DNA of 64,000 bases from Tricholoma matsutake (Eukaryota; Basidiomycota; Agaricomycetes; Agaricales; Tricholomataceae): positions 10,106,001 to 10,170,000 of the forward strand of contig AP026544.2 in NCBI GenBank assembly GCA_026075535.2. The letters run 5' to 3'. Shown one piece after another: positions 8,843-20,038 of this stretch (position 1 is the first letter of the stretch; the number at the start of each line of letters is the position of its first letter). The translations under genes and the position numbers were made by a program. The notes below the pieces were generated by a model, which worked only from the letters and a program-made list of their open reading frames with translations, made no database searches and was not told the origin of the DNA.

Positions 8843-9980
8843 CTAAGATGCATCACCCCGATGCATTCGAAATCACATACAACCAAAGTCAGTGACTTGA
8901 ATGCGACCCGGTGCAGCAGTGTGCCGTCAGTGGAATTCCTTGACTAACCAAGGGGCATTCACATCGGACTCTTCAACCCATGAGTTCTCCTCATACCCAT
9001 AACCCTTTCAATGCACCAAATACTGGAGTTTTCCTCAATGCAACCAGCTGTCCAAGATTGACTTGACTTCATATTGGGGTTCTCCCTCGATCACTGTAGG
9101 CGGTGGTGGTGGACATGAATGGCATCCCGGGAATGGATCTGGGGGAGCTGGAAGGAGTTTGACGACATGGAAGACTGGGTGGAGTCTGGACATGGAGGCT
9201 GGGAGGCATAAATGATAGGCATGCATTCCAACACACTTGACAATGGGGAAAGGTCCCAGGAAGCGATGAGCAAGTTTCTTGGACAGATGCATAGTGGAGA
9301 TGTCACTGGAGTCAAGATAAACTCGATCACCAACCTTGTACTGAGGGGTCAGAGCATGGCATTGGTTGTAAAAGCACGCCATGTCATCCTTTGCCTTTGC
9401 TAAGGCTGCCTTTGCCTCCTCCAAGCTATCCCGCATGTGTTCTGTGAACTCATTCACTGTCTCAATGTGTGAGGGAGTTTGGCAAGGTTCAAATCCCACG
9501 CATGGATGTCATCCAGTGTCTAAGAGGAAAGGGGTCTGTTGAGTGGAAGCATGGACATGGTTGTTGTATCCGAACTTGGCCAAGGGGAGAAGATCATCCC
9601 AATTGTCCTGGTGCTCATTGACAAAGATGCAGATGTACTGCTCCAGTTCCTGGTTGACTCGCTCAGTCTGGCCATCAGTTTGTGGGTGATAAGTGGTCAA
9701 AGCAAGAATTTTGATCCCCAGAAGTTGGTACAGCTCACGAGTGAACTCTGCCATGAACTGAGGGCCACGATCAGAGAGGAAAGTGCCAGGAAGTCCATGT
9801 AATTTCCACACATGGTGGAGGTAGAGTCGGGCGGCACCCAGGGCACTGACAGTGGTGTGAGTGGGAATGAAGTGAGCACATTTTCCCACTGAATCAACTG
9901 TGCACATCACTGCATCAAACCCATTTGACTCTGGCAACTCCACCACAAAGTCAACGCTGACAACATCCCAATGACTCTGT
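8843..9980 (-). pseudogene. Gypsy C Pol: integrase core, C-terminal domain and chromodomain
   Basis: The catalytic Asp lies in SVDFVVELP (near 9940), the second Asp in FLSDRGPQF and the Glu in GQTERVNQELEQY (near 9660). The integrase C-terminal part has KVGDRVYLDSSDI. A chromodomain follows with YEVKSILDS, QYLVHWKGYGYEENSW (one codon now TGA) and SDVNAPWLV, ending with TAG at 8843-8845. The frame is broken by several TGA codons, for example near 9509 and 9035 and inside the chromodomain. One of them replaces the tryptophan of VHWKG, so not every stop derives from CGA. Confidence 0.9.
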
Positions 9981-10189
9981 AATTTACCCTCTCCCACCTA
10001 TTCCGATCGGAGTCCAGTTATTCCAGTTATTCCAATCGGAGTCCAGTTATTCTGACCAGAGTCCAGTTATTCCAGTTATTCTGACTAGATTCCAGTTACT
10101 CCAGATGCTCAACTTAGAGTATATACCCTAATGGATAGTCAAATTTCAAGTCTTAAGTTGTCAAAGTGCCTACAAAATATATTTGTGCA

Positions 10190-10275
10190 GAGTAAGGATT
10201 TGAACTCAAGACATCTTGATTAGAGTGATCACATGACAAACCAAACATGTGTGCTTAACCAGTTGAGCCACAGGA
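10190..10275 (-). ncRNA. tRNA-like Pol III promoter module (left, outward)
   Basis: On the minus strand an A box TGGCTCAACTGG (10259-10270) is followed 52 bases later by a B box AGTTCAAATCC (10196-10206), both close to the eukaryotic tRNA consensus. A full cloverleaf was not established. Transcription would run left, out of the element. Confidence 0.5.
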
Positions 10276-10489
10276 GAATTATTAGTTGGTAATATAAGGT
10301 GTATTTATGACACTCAGACTCATAACTCTTTTTTTTTCTAAGTAATTAAGGGCAAAGTTTTTTAATTAACCACATCCCTCACATTGAACGCGAGGGAGTG
10401 GGGGATGATGTGATTAGATACATAAACTACATTATTTATATATATAAAAAGCCCTCGGGTTTGGCACGAGGGGCGAGGTAAAAACATAA

Positions 10490-11640
10490 AGAAAAAAACC
10501 CTCCCCACGCAAAATGCAGGGGAGGGGGAGGTGACGCGGCCCTACTGTCCTTGGTGCATCTCCTGGGTTCGCCGTCCCAGGTGCCCATTGTCCTGCCCAC
10601 TCCCTGTGGTCCCATATCTCCCCATTGTCGCCCTTGGTGCCTGTCATCCTCCCCACTCTGGTGCTGGGCCTGCCATGTCGTTCAGTGCCATCATGTGGGG
10701 CTGTCCTCATCCTCGTTCCACTCGCCATCCACCCCATGAGCAGTTGCTCTGTGGGGCTGGGGGCAGGTGGTGCGTCGTTCATTGCATGGCCTGTTTGTGT
10801 TGTTAGTTGCACCAAAAGGAAGAAAATTAAATTTAAAAAAATTACTTGTGGCCCAGGAGACGTCACTGACATCTCCTGGGCCCTCGTTCCCGCTTCCCTG
10901 TCATTTCCCTCCCGTCGTCCGTCCCCACAATCCACCCTATGAGCAGTTGCTCATAGGCATGGGGTGGGTGCCATGATGCTCGTTGTCGTCATCTGGCCCT
11001 GGTGGTGGTGGTGGTGGTGGTGGCACCGCTGGTGGTGCCATTTGGCATTTCGTCATCATCACCAGTGTCGTTCCACCCATCATCCACCCCATGAGCAGTT
11101 GCTCATGGGGCTGGAGGTGGGTGGTGTGTCGGCGTCAGCATCTGGGTCATTGTGGTGGGTCCTGGGGCTGTTCCTTGTTGTGGTGGGGCCCTGGTGCTGA
11201 TTCTTTGTTGTTGTCAGTGCCTACCATCATCCACTCACCCTACCCAACCTGCAAGCAGGTGCTTGCAGTGGTGGGAGTGGGTGGTAGGTCAGCGTTGTTG
11301 TGGATTTCTGTTTGGGGGGGGGGGTTGGGGCATGTCAGTGCAATGTGGCGCACTTACAGGGGTTGGTGGGTGCTTACTAGGTAGATATCCCCCTTCTGGG
11401 GTCTCCTGGCATCCCTCTGCACCCACCTAGCCCATGTTGACAGCCTCACATCCCATTTGAAAGGGGAGGAGGGGATTGGGTGGCTGTGGGCATGTGTTGC
11501 GTGTTTTTCATCGTGGCAGGTTGTCCCCAGTAGTATATAACCTAAAAAGCAATAAATTACAATTAGTTGATTGATAAAAAGAAGAAAAAAGAAAAAAACT
11601 TATCTATGGCCCAAATGACAGTTGCCATCATTTGGGCCCA
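10490..11640 (-). repeat. GC-rich palindrome body with intron-like segments
   Basis: Read on the minus strand, palindromes GGCCCAAA...TTTGGGCC (near 11625) and CCCAGGAG...CTCCTGGG (near 10870) are each followed by intron-like sequence (A-GTAAT or A-TAAGT donors, CTAAC or CTAAT, TTTTTAG). A second palindrome class, ATGAGCAGTTGCTCAT, occurs at about 10736, 10940 and 11090, and a variant near 11250. GGT/CCA trinucleotide runs are common. Open frames here are low-complexity and were not annotated as genes. Confidence 0.55.
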
Positions 11641-11909
11641 CGTTCCATCCAGTCAGCTCATTTGAAGGTGGTGGTGATGGTGGCAGTGGGCATGGGAACG
11701 GTGGTGGTGGGTGTGCACGCAGTGGTGGTGGTAGAGTGGAGAGGAGGAGGTGGTGGCATTGACAATGGTGGTGGTGGTGGTTGTGAGCTGGCAGTCACAT
11801 GTCATGTGTCATGCATACTTATTAATTATTATGTTAATGGCTGCAATTAACTATGCACCTAAGACCTTGGTTGGGTAAGAAAAGTATTAAATGTATATAG
11901 AGGAATAAT

Positions 11910-11985
11910 TGCTTGGTAGCTCAGTGGTTAAGCATGCTGTTATGTGTGCAGACCCAAGGTCGAGTGTTCAATTCTTACTGTATGT
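11910..11985 (+). ncRNA. tRNA-like Pol III promoter module (right, outward)
   Basis: The plus strand has a perfect A box TAGCTCAGTGG (11918-11928) and a weaker B box GTGTTCAATTC (11965-11975). Its direction is opposite to the left module, so both would transcribe outwards. Confidence 0.5.
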
Positions 11986-12229
11986 GAAACTTTTATTTGG
12001 GAAAGCATGTGCATTCCAGTTATTCCAATTAGTCCATGCATTCCAGTTAGTCTGGTTGTGATGAGTCCAGTCAGATTCTAGGGATTCTGGCTGTAAATTG
12101 GATCCTTATTCTGACTGGAATTGTGCTGCATAGGGAAAACTACATACAAAAAAAATTCCACTGGATTCCAGAAATTCCAGAAATTCCGGCCAGACAAACC
12201 GGAATCCAACCGGAATAGGTGGGGGAGTG

Positions 12230-13126
12230 TAAAGTACTCCAACAACTCTCTGGAACAGGAAGAGGGTGTAGCGCGCCAATGGGTTTGCAACAAGGAATCT
12301 TGGTGCATAAGCAATGGTCACAAGTGCGACAATACTGACCAATGAGCCGTGACATTTGTGGCCACCAATAATTCTGTGAGGTGAGCTCCAAGGTCTTCCA
12401 GCATCCAGGATGACCAGCAATCTGTGAGTCATGGTGTTGGGATATGATGCACCGGCGAAGGTCTGGGTCATTGGGGATGTAGATGCAATCCCTGAAATAC
12501 AACAAGTCCTCTTTTTCAGCCCACTCTGCTGCACACAAGGAAAGGGTGGATCCCTTCCTCAGTTCTTTAACAGCTCAGGCAACAACATCCTCATGTAAAC
12601 TGCTATGGTTTGCATGATGAATGTCACATAGGATCTCCCACTCCTTGCCCTGGGGTGCGATGCCTTCCAGTGCCCAAATGGTGAACAGGTCTGGCTGCAA
12701 CAACACAATGTTTTGATTGTCATTGCTGCCATCCCCATGGTCTGCACATCGGGAGAGGGCATCGGTCTTCCCCATGCTGTGACCCAGATGGTGGTGCAAG
12801 GAGAAGTCAAATCTGGATAGATACAGGGACCAACGAGCTTGACGACAGTTCAATTTCTTGGCCATCATAAAGTACTCAAGATTCTTGTGATCTGTCCAAA
12901 TTTCCACCTTGTGTTGGGCACCCTCGAGGAAGTGTCACCACTCCTCAAGTGCACACATTATTGCCAACATCTCCTTGTCATGGATCTCGTAGTTTCTCTC
13001 TACAGCACTAAGGCTTTTGGAGTAGAACACAACAGGATGCCACTTCTGGTCCTCTGGAGACTGCTGAGACAACACAGTGCCCATCACAAAGTCAGAACTG
13101 TCAGCTTCTACATGAAAAGGATGCAA
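12230..13126 (-). pseudogene. Gypsy C Pol: RNase H and integrase zinc-binding domain
   Basis: RNase H motifs include VEADSSDFVMGTVLSQ (first Asp, near 13115), NYEIHDKEMLAI and TDHKNLEYF, with the ARWSLYLSRFDF block typical of gypsy RNase H. The integrase zinc domain follows with HHDSQIAGHPG and CRTCDHCLCTK (H-H-C-C). A TGA lies at the RNase H/integrase linker near 12572. The frame stops at 12229 where the inverted-repeat element is inserted, and resumes at 9980. Confidence 0.9.
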
Positions 13127-13778
13127 AAGGTAAGAATGGGAGCAGAAGTGACCATCTCCTTAAGCTTTTCGAACACCTCCTGTTGTGCATTATCCCACCT
13201 CCATGCCTCCTTTCCTGTCAAGTCGAACAGTGGTCGTGCATGATGTGAGAAATCCTTGATAAAACACCGATAGAAATTGATGAAGCCCAGGAAAGACTGC
13301 ACCTCTTTCTTGTTTGTGGCCGTTGGCCAAGCCATGACCCCATTAACCTTAATAGGATCCATCTCCACCTGACCCTCCGAGATAATCAAACCGAGGTACT
13401 CGATCTTGGTCTTCTCAAACTTGCACTTGTCCTGATGAAGGTAGAGTTTGTACTGTTGAAGCCATTCTAGGACGAGGCCCGTGATGTGACGGTGCTCTTC
13501 AACTGTGCAAGTGAAGATGAGGATGTCGTCGAGATAGATGTAAACAACACCTTTGAGGATGAGGTCATGGAAAATGTTGTTCATCATGGTCTGAAAGGTG
13601 GCAGGACTATTAGTAAGGCCAAAGAACATGACGAGTGGTTCAAAAAGACCACGGTTGGTACAAAAGGCTGCCTTCCACTCATCTCCCTCCTTTATTCTCA
13701 CATTATTGTAGCCCCAACAGACATTGAGCTTGGTGAAGTATTGGGCTCCACGGAGCTGGTTCACGAGTTTGGAGATGA
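13108..13778 (-). pseudogene. Gypsy C Pol: reverse transcriptase, palm and thumb
   Basis: A 218-codon frame contains the RT blocks LRGAQYFTKLNV, WGYNNVRIKEGDEWKAAF, GLFEPLVMFFGLTNSPATF, the catalytic YLDD box in VYIYLDDILIF, and EYLGLIISEG. The first metal-binding Asp of LDVRWGY is replaced by Asn (KLNVCWGY), so this copy would be inactive even without its stops. The N-terminal fingers lie beyond the CACTA insertion, at 30732 onward. Confidence 0.93.
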
Positions 13779-14213
13779 CACAACGGGCAAGCCTTGAGGC
13801 AGTTGATTCATAGTTGATTTGTGTTTGACTTGTGTTTGACTGGTAGTTGTCATTTGTAGTGATGTAATATACTTTAGTAATAACAATTCATTTCATGAGT
13901 GATGTTGACACTGAATGTTTATCATCCAGTTCATGCCAAGTTCATGCTATAGTTTTAGCTGAAAACTTTATTCTGTACTTCAATAAACAATTTTATTATT
14001 TCTGATCAGAACTACGATACATTGCTGCTAGAGGTGTTGAGGGTGTTGACGACTCAACACGGTGAGTTCAGCAGGTTCTGATGCATCACGTGATCATGCT
14101 TGCGGCAATTTTGAGTTCCTTTGTTCTTGAAGTGTTCATACATACTCGTCTTCTGGCTTTACTGGATACCTGGACTGTTTATTCCATCATCTTCTATTGA
14201 CTCTGAAACTACA

Positions 14214-15795
14214 ATGGATCCTTGTGCGAGTTCTAGTTCAGGGGAGGCTGGCCCATCTCAGGCTGGACTTGGCAAGTGCAAGCATTCTCTGAGCAACATG
14301 AACCCTGGTTCAAGAGCTTTGCAAGCAAAGAAAGCCCACAAGGCCTTTGCAAAGCAACCCAAGAAGCCCAAGAAGCCTAGTGATTGGCACATGAGAAAAG
14401 GAGAGGTACCAAAGGAGGCTGAGAAGACAAAGGTGCACATTCATTATATTCAAGCACTTTAAAGTCTAAATCACTTTCAGGCTGCACTTGAGCTTCATCT
14501 CCGTGTCCTTTGGGGCTTACCACACCAGACTACTGTCCCCCCCCAAGGTCACAGAAGATGACACAGTACCCTTCACCCGCCGCTTTACCTCTGAAGCACA
14601 GTTGCAGAACTCTGTCACAGCCAGTCTTGACAACAACTCGGCTAGCATTCAGGGCACCCAAATGAAAGTGCGTGAGCTCCTTAACTCTATCTCAGACTCA
14701 GTTGGGATTATTGCCAACAATATCAAGCGCATTCCAGAATCCCATCTGTTGCTCATGTTCAGGTCGGTGGCATGCCTTGGGCTTCAACAGTGGGCACCTG
14801 ATGTCTTGGGTAACAATCTGGGGTCTATGTATAATCTCCTTCATGAGCACATTGCCCTCAAGACATTTGAGCAGGTCTCAGGCGCATTTGGATACTCTCA
14901 CATGGGAACGAACCTGTTGTGTGTCAACGATTTTGCACTTATGCATAAACTTTATCAAAGCTTTGTTTTCTCATATATGCATGGTATTGCCAAGTCAGAG
15001 GCAAAGAATCCAGGAAGTGTTGCAAAAGCAAAGCAGATGGAAATGACATAGTGTGTATGTAATTCCTGGAATTCTGTATATGCCATTTGCAGATTGTATT
15101 TACTAATAAACCTTGATAGCTTGCTGATGGCAGGATGGATGTGTTCAGGGCACATGGTTTCAATAAACACATTGTGCCCTTGGCTAGAGAGAATGAGGCC
15201 CATTTGGATGATGAGTTGGCTGAAGGGAATGCTGAGTCAGTTGATGTGGTGTATCACATCAAGGAGAAGGAGGGACATTCAACAAAAGTTACTGCACTCT
15301 TTAGAATGGCTGATCAAGAGTGCAAGCGGATGAATAGAAGCAAAAGAAGACACCTTAAGTTGGCCAATCTTTGTTTTTCTTTTTACATTTTACTGATCCT
15401 ATTTATCTGTAGACTGGAGTGATGCTGTGAAGACCCCCCCATGTCAAAGTTATCTGAGCTCACTGCTCTCCCAAAGAAAGTCCCAATTGATTGGTTTGAT
15501 CCTATCTATTGAAACAATCTTTCTCTCCATGAGTGTGCCCAATATGTCAAGAATGGTACTTATGTTGCTCTGCCACCTGCAGAGCTCTGTGCCAGCTGGG
15601 ATGAGTGTGAGAAATGGAAGAGTATGCCAGAGAAGGAGTTTATGGCCAAATATGGTGATGAAGTGCAGGCAGAATACAAGCTACCTACGCCAGACGAATT
15701 GGAATGACTTGAGCAGCAGGATGATGAGGATGATGAAGATGAGCCAGATGTATCAGGTGAGAGGTCAGGAGATGAGGGCTCAGGTGATGAATGAG
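14214..15795 (+). pseudogene. Companion gene of the CACTA-like element (function unknown)
   Basis: A spliced gene of unknown function. Exon 1 starts at ATG 14214 and ends 14432; a 48-bp intron (14433-14480) leads into ALELHLRVLWGLPHQ. A frameshift in a C8 run near 14540 follows. The long second part (14530-15046) contains RIPESHLLLMF, WAPDVLGN and MYNLLHEHIALKTFEQVSGAFGYSHMG. The third (15135-15360) has DVVYHIKEKEG and ADQECKRMNRSKRR. The last (15440-15795) has VPIDWFDP, LPPAELCASWDECEKWK and an acidic Asp/Glu C-terminus. TGA codons interrupt the last exon. From memory, this architecture resembles an abundant uncharacterised basidiomycete protein family; no domain can be named. It converges on the transposase gene. 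Confidence 0.6.
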
Positions 15796-16124
15796 ATATG
15801 GGTGTTGTTTAATACATATTCTGAGGTCTTTACACTCCCCCCCGTATTCCTATAGGAATCTGATGATTCCAATGATTCTGATCGGACTCCGACCATATTC
15901 CTATGTCATTTTCACCAGCCAAATTGACATGAAATGGCAGGTTCAGTCCTAGTCCAGTCCGATGCAGTATGATCAGCTGATCGGACCATCAGAATTTCCT
16001 AGGAATTTCTGACCATAGGAATCACATAGAAATATTGCGAGGTTATGCAGAGACATCAGACAACATAGGATTCCGATAGGAATGATAGCAGCATTGCTTA
16101 GTAATAGTAGAAAAAGTACACATG

Positions 16125-16200
16125 CATGGCAGAATCGAACCCCAGAGCTCTAATATGATTACATAAACTTACAGTATCAACAAGACCACTACACTAAGCA
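16125..16200 (-). ncRNA. tRNA-like Pol III promoter module (left, outward)
   Basis: The minus strand has A box TAGTGTAGTGG (16186-16196) and B box GGTTCGATTCT (16131-16141), both essentially consensus. This is the best of the four modules. Direction is outwards. Confidence 0.55.
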
Positions 16201-16289
16201 GTCATTGCAGGTACATGCTTGTACTGCACTACATACTGTTCCCGTGGGTGTGATGACAAAGCACATAGCCGCATCACTACACCTGCCAG

Positions 16290-17320
16290 CTCATCATTCT
16301 CCCACCACCACCACCACCAACGATGACGACCATGGCCGCCTCCCCACCTCAACCACCACCACCACCACCACCACCATTCCCACTCCCACTCCCACTCCCA
16401 TGCCATCAAGAGGGGCCAAGGGCCATCAACAGACACAAGTGGCCCAAACAACAGAATCGTTGTTTGGGCTGCGGTAAGTTTTTTTTTCATTTGTTTCTTG
16501 TTTTCTAAACTAACTAACATCTTTCTTTTGTTTTTTAGGTCCTAAACTACAGGGTAATGATGGATGGACAGATGGACTAGCCCAAACGATGCAATCCACG
16601 TTGTTTGGGCCCTAGGCAAGTTTTTTTTTTCCCTTTGACTGTGAGTTTACACTAACTGTTTTTCTTTCATCTTCTAGGTTCTAAGCTGTTGGTAACAGTG
16701 GAGGGACACGAGACGACCCCAACAACGCCACCAGGGCCCCACCTTGAACACCCATGGAGACGAAGAGGGATGGGGAGGGAGACAATGAAGTGACAATGAC
16801 AACATCGATGACAGGGAGGAGGAGACGAGAGGGTGGAGGGGGAGACGAGGGGAAGGCTATGGGCACCAGCACCGGACAAGACGAGGGCAGCAAGGGACGA
16901 TGAGGGGGGGACGACGAGGGGGTGGGGATGATGAGATGGCACCCTGAACGACACACCACTCACCACCAGCCTTGCGAGCAACTGCTCGTGGGGTGGACAG
17001 TGGGTGGAATGATGAGGAGGAGGGGGAGATGAGGGAGGAGGAGACGAGGGACGCATGGGGGACAACATGCCACCGCTATGAGGATCGTGGGGTCTACGAG
17101 AAGGAGACGGCGCCCCAGCACCTGAACCCCACCGCTCCGAGCTTTGCTCATAGGGTAGAACAGGTGCTAATGGCCATGTCACTGCCTCCACACCAAAATG
17201 CAATGCACCACCACCCCCTCCCCCCCCCAAAACAGGGGGGGTGGTTTTTTGTTTTTGTAGAATTTTAAATAGTATAATTAATTGTCTCCCCCCTGCATTT
17301 GCGTCGGGGGGTATTTTTTT
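16290..17320 (+). repeat. GC-rich palindrome body with two intron-like segments
   Basis: Two palindromes with GCCCAAAC...GTTTGGGC arms (near 16450 and 16590) are each followed by an intron-like segment: GGTAAGTTTTTT...ACTAACTAAC...TTTTTTAGGT (16475-16538) and GGCAAGTTTT...ACTAACTG...TTCTAGGT (about 16616-16679). Further on are CGAGCAACTGCTCG (16974) and G/C-homopolymer hairpins (near 17225 and 17295). Confidence 0.6.
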
Positions 17321-17461
17321 AATATATATTAGTTATATTAGTTCCTCGAGTCTTTGCGAGGGCTCATCAATTTTTTTTCGAGCTCTCATGAGGGAGATTA
17401 AAAATATGTGAACTATCCCTAAGTGCATTAAATGGACTTTGTATTACATATCTAATAATTC

Positions 17462-17540
17462 TCCTGTGGCTCAACTGGTTGAGTGCTTGTTTAGTCATTG
17501 TGTGACTTACATCCCACAGTCCATGGTTCAATCCCTGCTT
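17462..17540 (+). ncRNA. tRNA-like Pol III promoter module (right, outward)
   Basis: The plus strand has A box TGGCTCAACTGG (17467-17478) and B box GGTTCAATCCC (17525-17535). The A box matches that of the left module of copy 1, so these modules are related. Confidence 0.55.
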
Positions 17541-17889
17541 TACCCATTTATTTTGTAAGCACTTGGGGAAATTTTCACCAAGTTATAAATGTGTGGTAGT
17601 CCGACTTCATGTTGGAATTGCATAGGACTTTACTACGAATTTACTAGGAATTTCTTGGAAACAACAGTACATGGCCATCAAGATACATTCTGATTGGATT
17701 CCTATCAGACTACTAGGACTAGTGTTGGACTAGTAGGACTCCTATCAGATTCTGATCAGACTCTTATTGGAAAACTTGGACTCCTAGGATACCATATTCT
17801 GGTTAATGGTCATAATTGATTTACTTACCTCTTCATATTCATGCTTGCCAAGTTACTTAATGTATTTCAAGTTAATACCATCTTTTCTA

Positions 17890-18067
17890 TTTATCCAAAG
17901 CTATTGTTACAATCTGAGACACATGAGAGACAGATGTAGGGCAAAATGGACATGGGGAAAATCTATGACCTGATGAAAGACAACTGTTGTGATCTGAGAC
18001 ATGTGAGAGATATGAATGTAGGGTAAGGCAGATAAAGGGAAAATCTATGACCTGGCAAAAGACAACC
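17890..18067. repeat. Two-copy tandem repeat of about 85 bp
   Basis: Two adjacent units begin at ATCTGAGACA(C/T)(A/G)TGAGAGA and end at GGGAAAATCTATGACCTG.(A/C)AAAGACAAC. No gene function was seen. The flanking 17800-17890 stretch is AT-rich CACTA-internal DNA. Confidence 0.7.
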
Positions 18068-19326
18068 GCACGAGTAGAGCGCAATATGCGCACAGAGTGA
18101 GTGAGCCATGTGGTGATGATGCTCAACCCAGAAACCCAAACAAAACCCACAAAATGGCTTCGGATGGTATAACACGAGTCAGAGGAAGGATGCAAGGCCC
18201 TCTAGATGTCACCTGTCAGACTGACTGTCAAATAGTCATAAAACAACTGCTTGTCAAAGCAGTTCGAGGCTAAAAGAATGTGTTTCGAGGACTTGCAATG
18301 ATTTTCGAGGGGTTGCGATGATTTTCGAGATGTCGCAATGCTTTTCGAGATGTCGCAATATTTTTCGAAGAAGTTTCAAGGAATTTCGAGTGCGCAGATA
18401 TGTTCAGACACAAGAACAGGGGACTAGACAAGTAGTAGAAGTGAAGAAAAGGCTAATCGAGGGAAGCAAGAGCAAAAATAGCATAATGCAAGGAATTTCA
18501 AGGAATTTTGAGGAAGTTTAGCATAAAACACCAAACTTCGGACTGAATAAAACTAAACTGTACTCTCAAATCACTGTGATCTGGGAGGAAGACGACAACT
18601 TTCTTGTTTTTCTTTGTATCTAGTACATCTTTTTATATAAAATAAAGAAAGTACCTAAAAAGGCTAGAGAACATGAGGCAAACATGTGGAAAACTCGAGG
18701 CAAAAGACAATATAAGTATATCAGAACAATAAAGCGAGCCTAGAAGGGGTGAATATAACACATGATGAAGAAATAATAAGAAAGAATAGCTAAAACCGGA
18801 CTGTCCTTGTTATAAATTGAATAAAAGATCGGAAACTGCTTCAAGCGGATTGTATGTGTGCACATGCGGTTGAAATGTGTTCGATATACTCGATATAGTG
18901 TCCCATGTGTCCAGCATGCATCCGAAGATTGTTCAAACAGGAAATACTGTGTCTGATGATGATGTTTTTCGAGGTTCAATGTTTTTTCGAAGATTTTTGA
19001 AGATTCTTTGGACTTCGTTCGTGGCCCGATATTGGTGCGATATTGTTCGACAATGGTAGGGGATACGTCTGGCATGTGTGCGATGACAATTCGGATAGCG
19101 ATATAGTGTCCGATGTCAATTTTCGATGTTCGATGATTTTTGAAGTCGGTCAAGGAAATATCAGACTTGTTTGAAGGCCAATATCGTTGCGATATTGCTC
19201 GATACCAGTTTGGAACTCATCGATGATGCTCCACGTGTATATCCTGAGCTGTCTGAAGGTCGGGGGAGTTGTACTATGGTGGCTGAAGGCATACAAAGAA
19301 TTTCAAGGTGTCGCAAAGAGTTTTGA

Positions 19327-20038
19327 TGTTAAGACTATAGGTCTCAACTCAGCCTAGTCTTCATATGTTGCAGTTGGAAACTTTCCAACTGTATCAGTTC
19401 TTGCAGTAAGAGGCTTTCTTACTGTATCGGGTTCTGTTTGGGACTTGGTGCTTCCTAAGTCAATACAGCTATCTGTACTCAGAGGCTTTCTGAGTAGACT
19501 GTCAGTTTGTGTATCTCAGTTGGAGGCCTTCCAACTGTCGAGTTCGAGTTATCACAGCTAGGGGCTTCCTAAGCTGTTGAGTGTTCTGGTTGAGTCTAAG
19601 ACCATTATTTGAATTAGGTCAAGCTAAGGAATCCAGGCAGTATTACTGTAGCTTATATATGGTTCAGAGAGTGTCTATCGTCCAATTGGAATACGAGATC
19701 CTTGTCAAGTAAATATAGAAGGAACAATAGAACAGTAAGCCTCATGCCTAGCATGAGGTGTCCGATGTCATGGAGTGCTGCGGCGCAGCATGTTGAAGAA
19801 CAATAGCAAATAACCCTCATGCCAAGCATGAGGCATCTGATGTCACGGATCTGATATCAAGGGTCCGATGTCAAGGAGTCCGATGTCACAGAGTCCGACC
19901 TCATGGAATACTGTGGTGCAGCATGTCGATCGACAGGAGTCAGGTCAGGGGGGTGTCTCCATCGGAAGTGAGTCGTGTCATGTTGGAAAGGAAAAATGAA
20001 GTGCCTGGTCTTGCGGGTCCAGATAACAAATCGTAACA
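19327..20038 (-). repeat. Gypsy B 3' LTR
   Basis: TGTTACGAT...GTCTTAACA on the minus strand. It contains the stem-loop cluster, TATATAA, and AGGTCAAGCT at 19619-19628, complementary to the first ten bases of the primer site. Gypsy A LTRs are recognisably homologous but clearly diverged. Confidence 0.93.

Larger units (their letters stand above)
9984..12229. mobile_element. Element with terminal inverted repeats and outward tRNA-like modules, copy 1
   Basis: It is inserted in the gypsy C integrase with TAA on both sides (9981-9983 and 12230-12232). Its removal restores the Pol frame (protein S-T-L-Q-S-H-W). The ends are inverted: CTCCCACCTATTCCG on the left and CGGAATAGGTGGGGGAG on the right. 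Subterminal regions are rich in CAGTTATTCC- and GAATCC-type repeats. The 1.6-kb interior is GC-rich, noncoding and full of short palindromes, and has a tRNA-like module at each end pointing outwards. No transposase is present, so it must be non-autonomous. Confidence 0.75.
15830..17792. mobile_element. Element with outward tRNA-like modules, copy 2
   Basis: It has the same plan as 9984-12229. The left end TTTACACTCCCCC followed by GTATTCC matches the inverted right end of copy 1. Subterminal regions are rich in GATTCC/GGAATC. There are tRNA-like modules near both ends and a palindrome-rich body between them. The right end lacks the expected GGGGGAGTGTAAA. A 9-bp match CATATTCTG at 15815-15823 and 17793-17801 may mark the real target duplication, so the exact borders are uncertain. 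Confidence 0.6.

Noticed and set aside
10432..11430. Several overlapping frames of 60-170 codons on both strands
   Set aside because: They come from GC-rich, hairpin- and GGT-repeat DNA; low-complexity proteins, no conserved motif, and the related copies do not keep the frames.
11910..11985. Functional tRNA gene
   Set aside because: A and B boxes are present, but I could not establish a full cloverleaf with acceptor pairing, and the B box is weak; called tRNA-like only.
16667..17230. 187-codon minus-strand frame
   Set aside because: Proline- and serine-rich product of the repetitive body; opposite to the intron-like signals and not kept in other copies.
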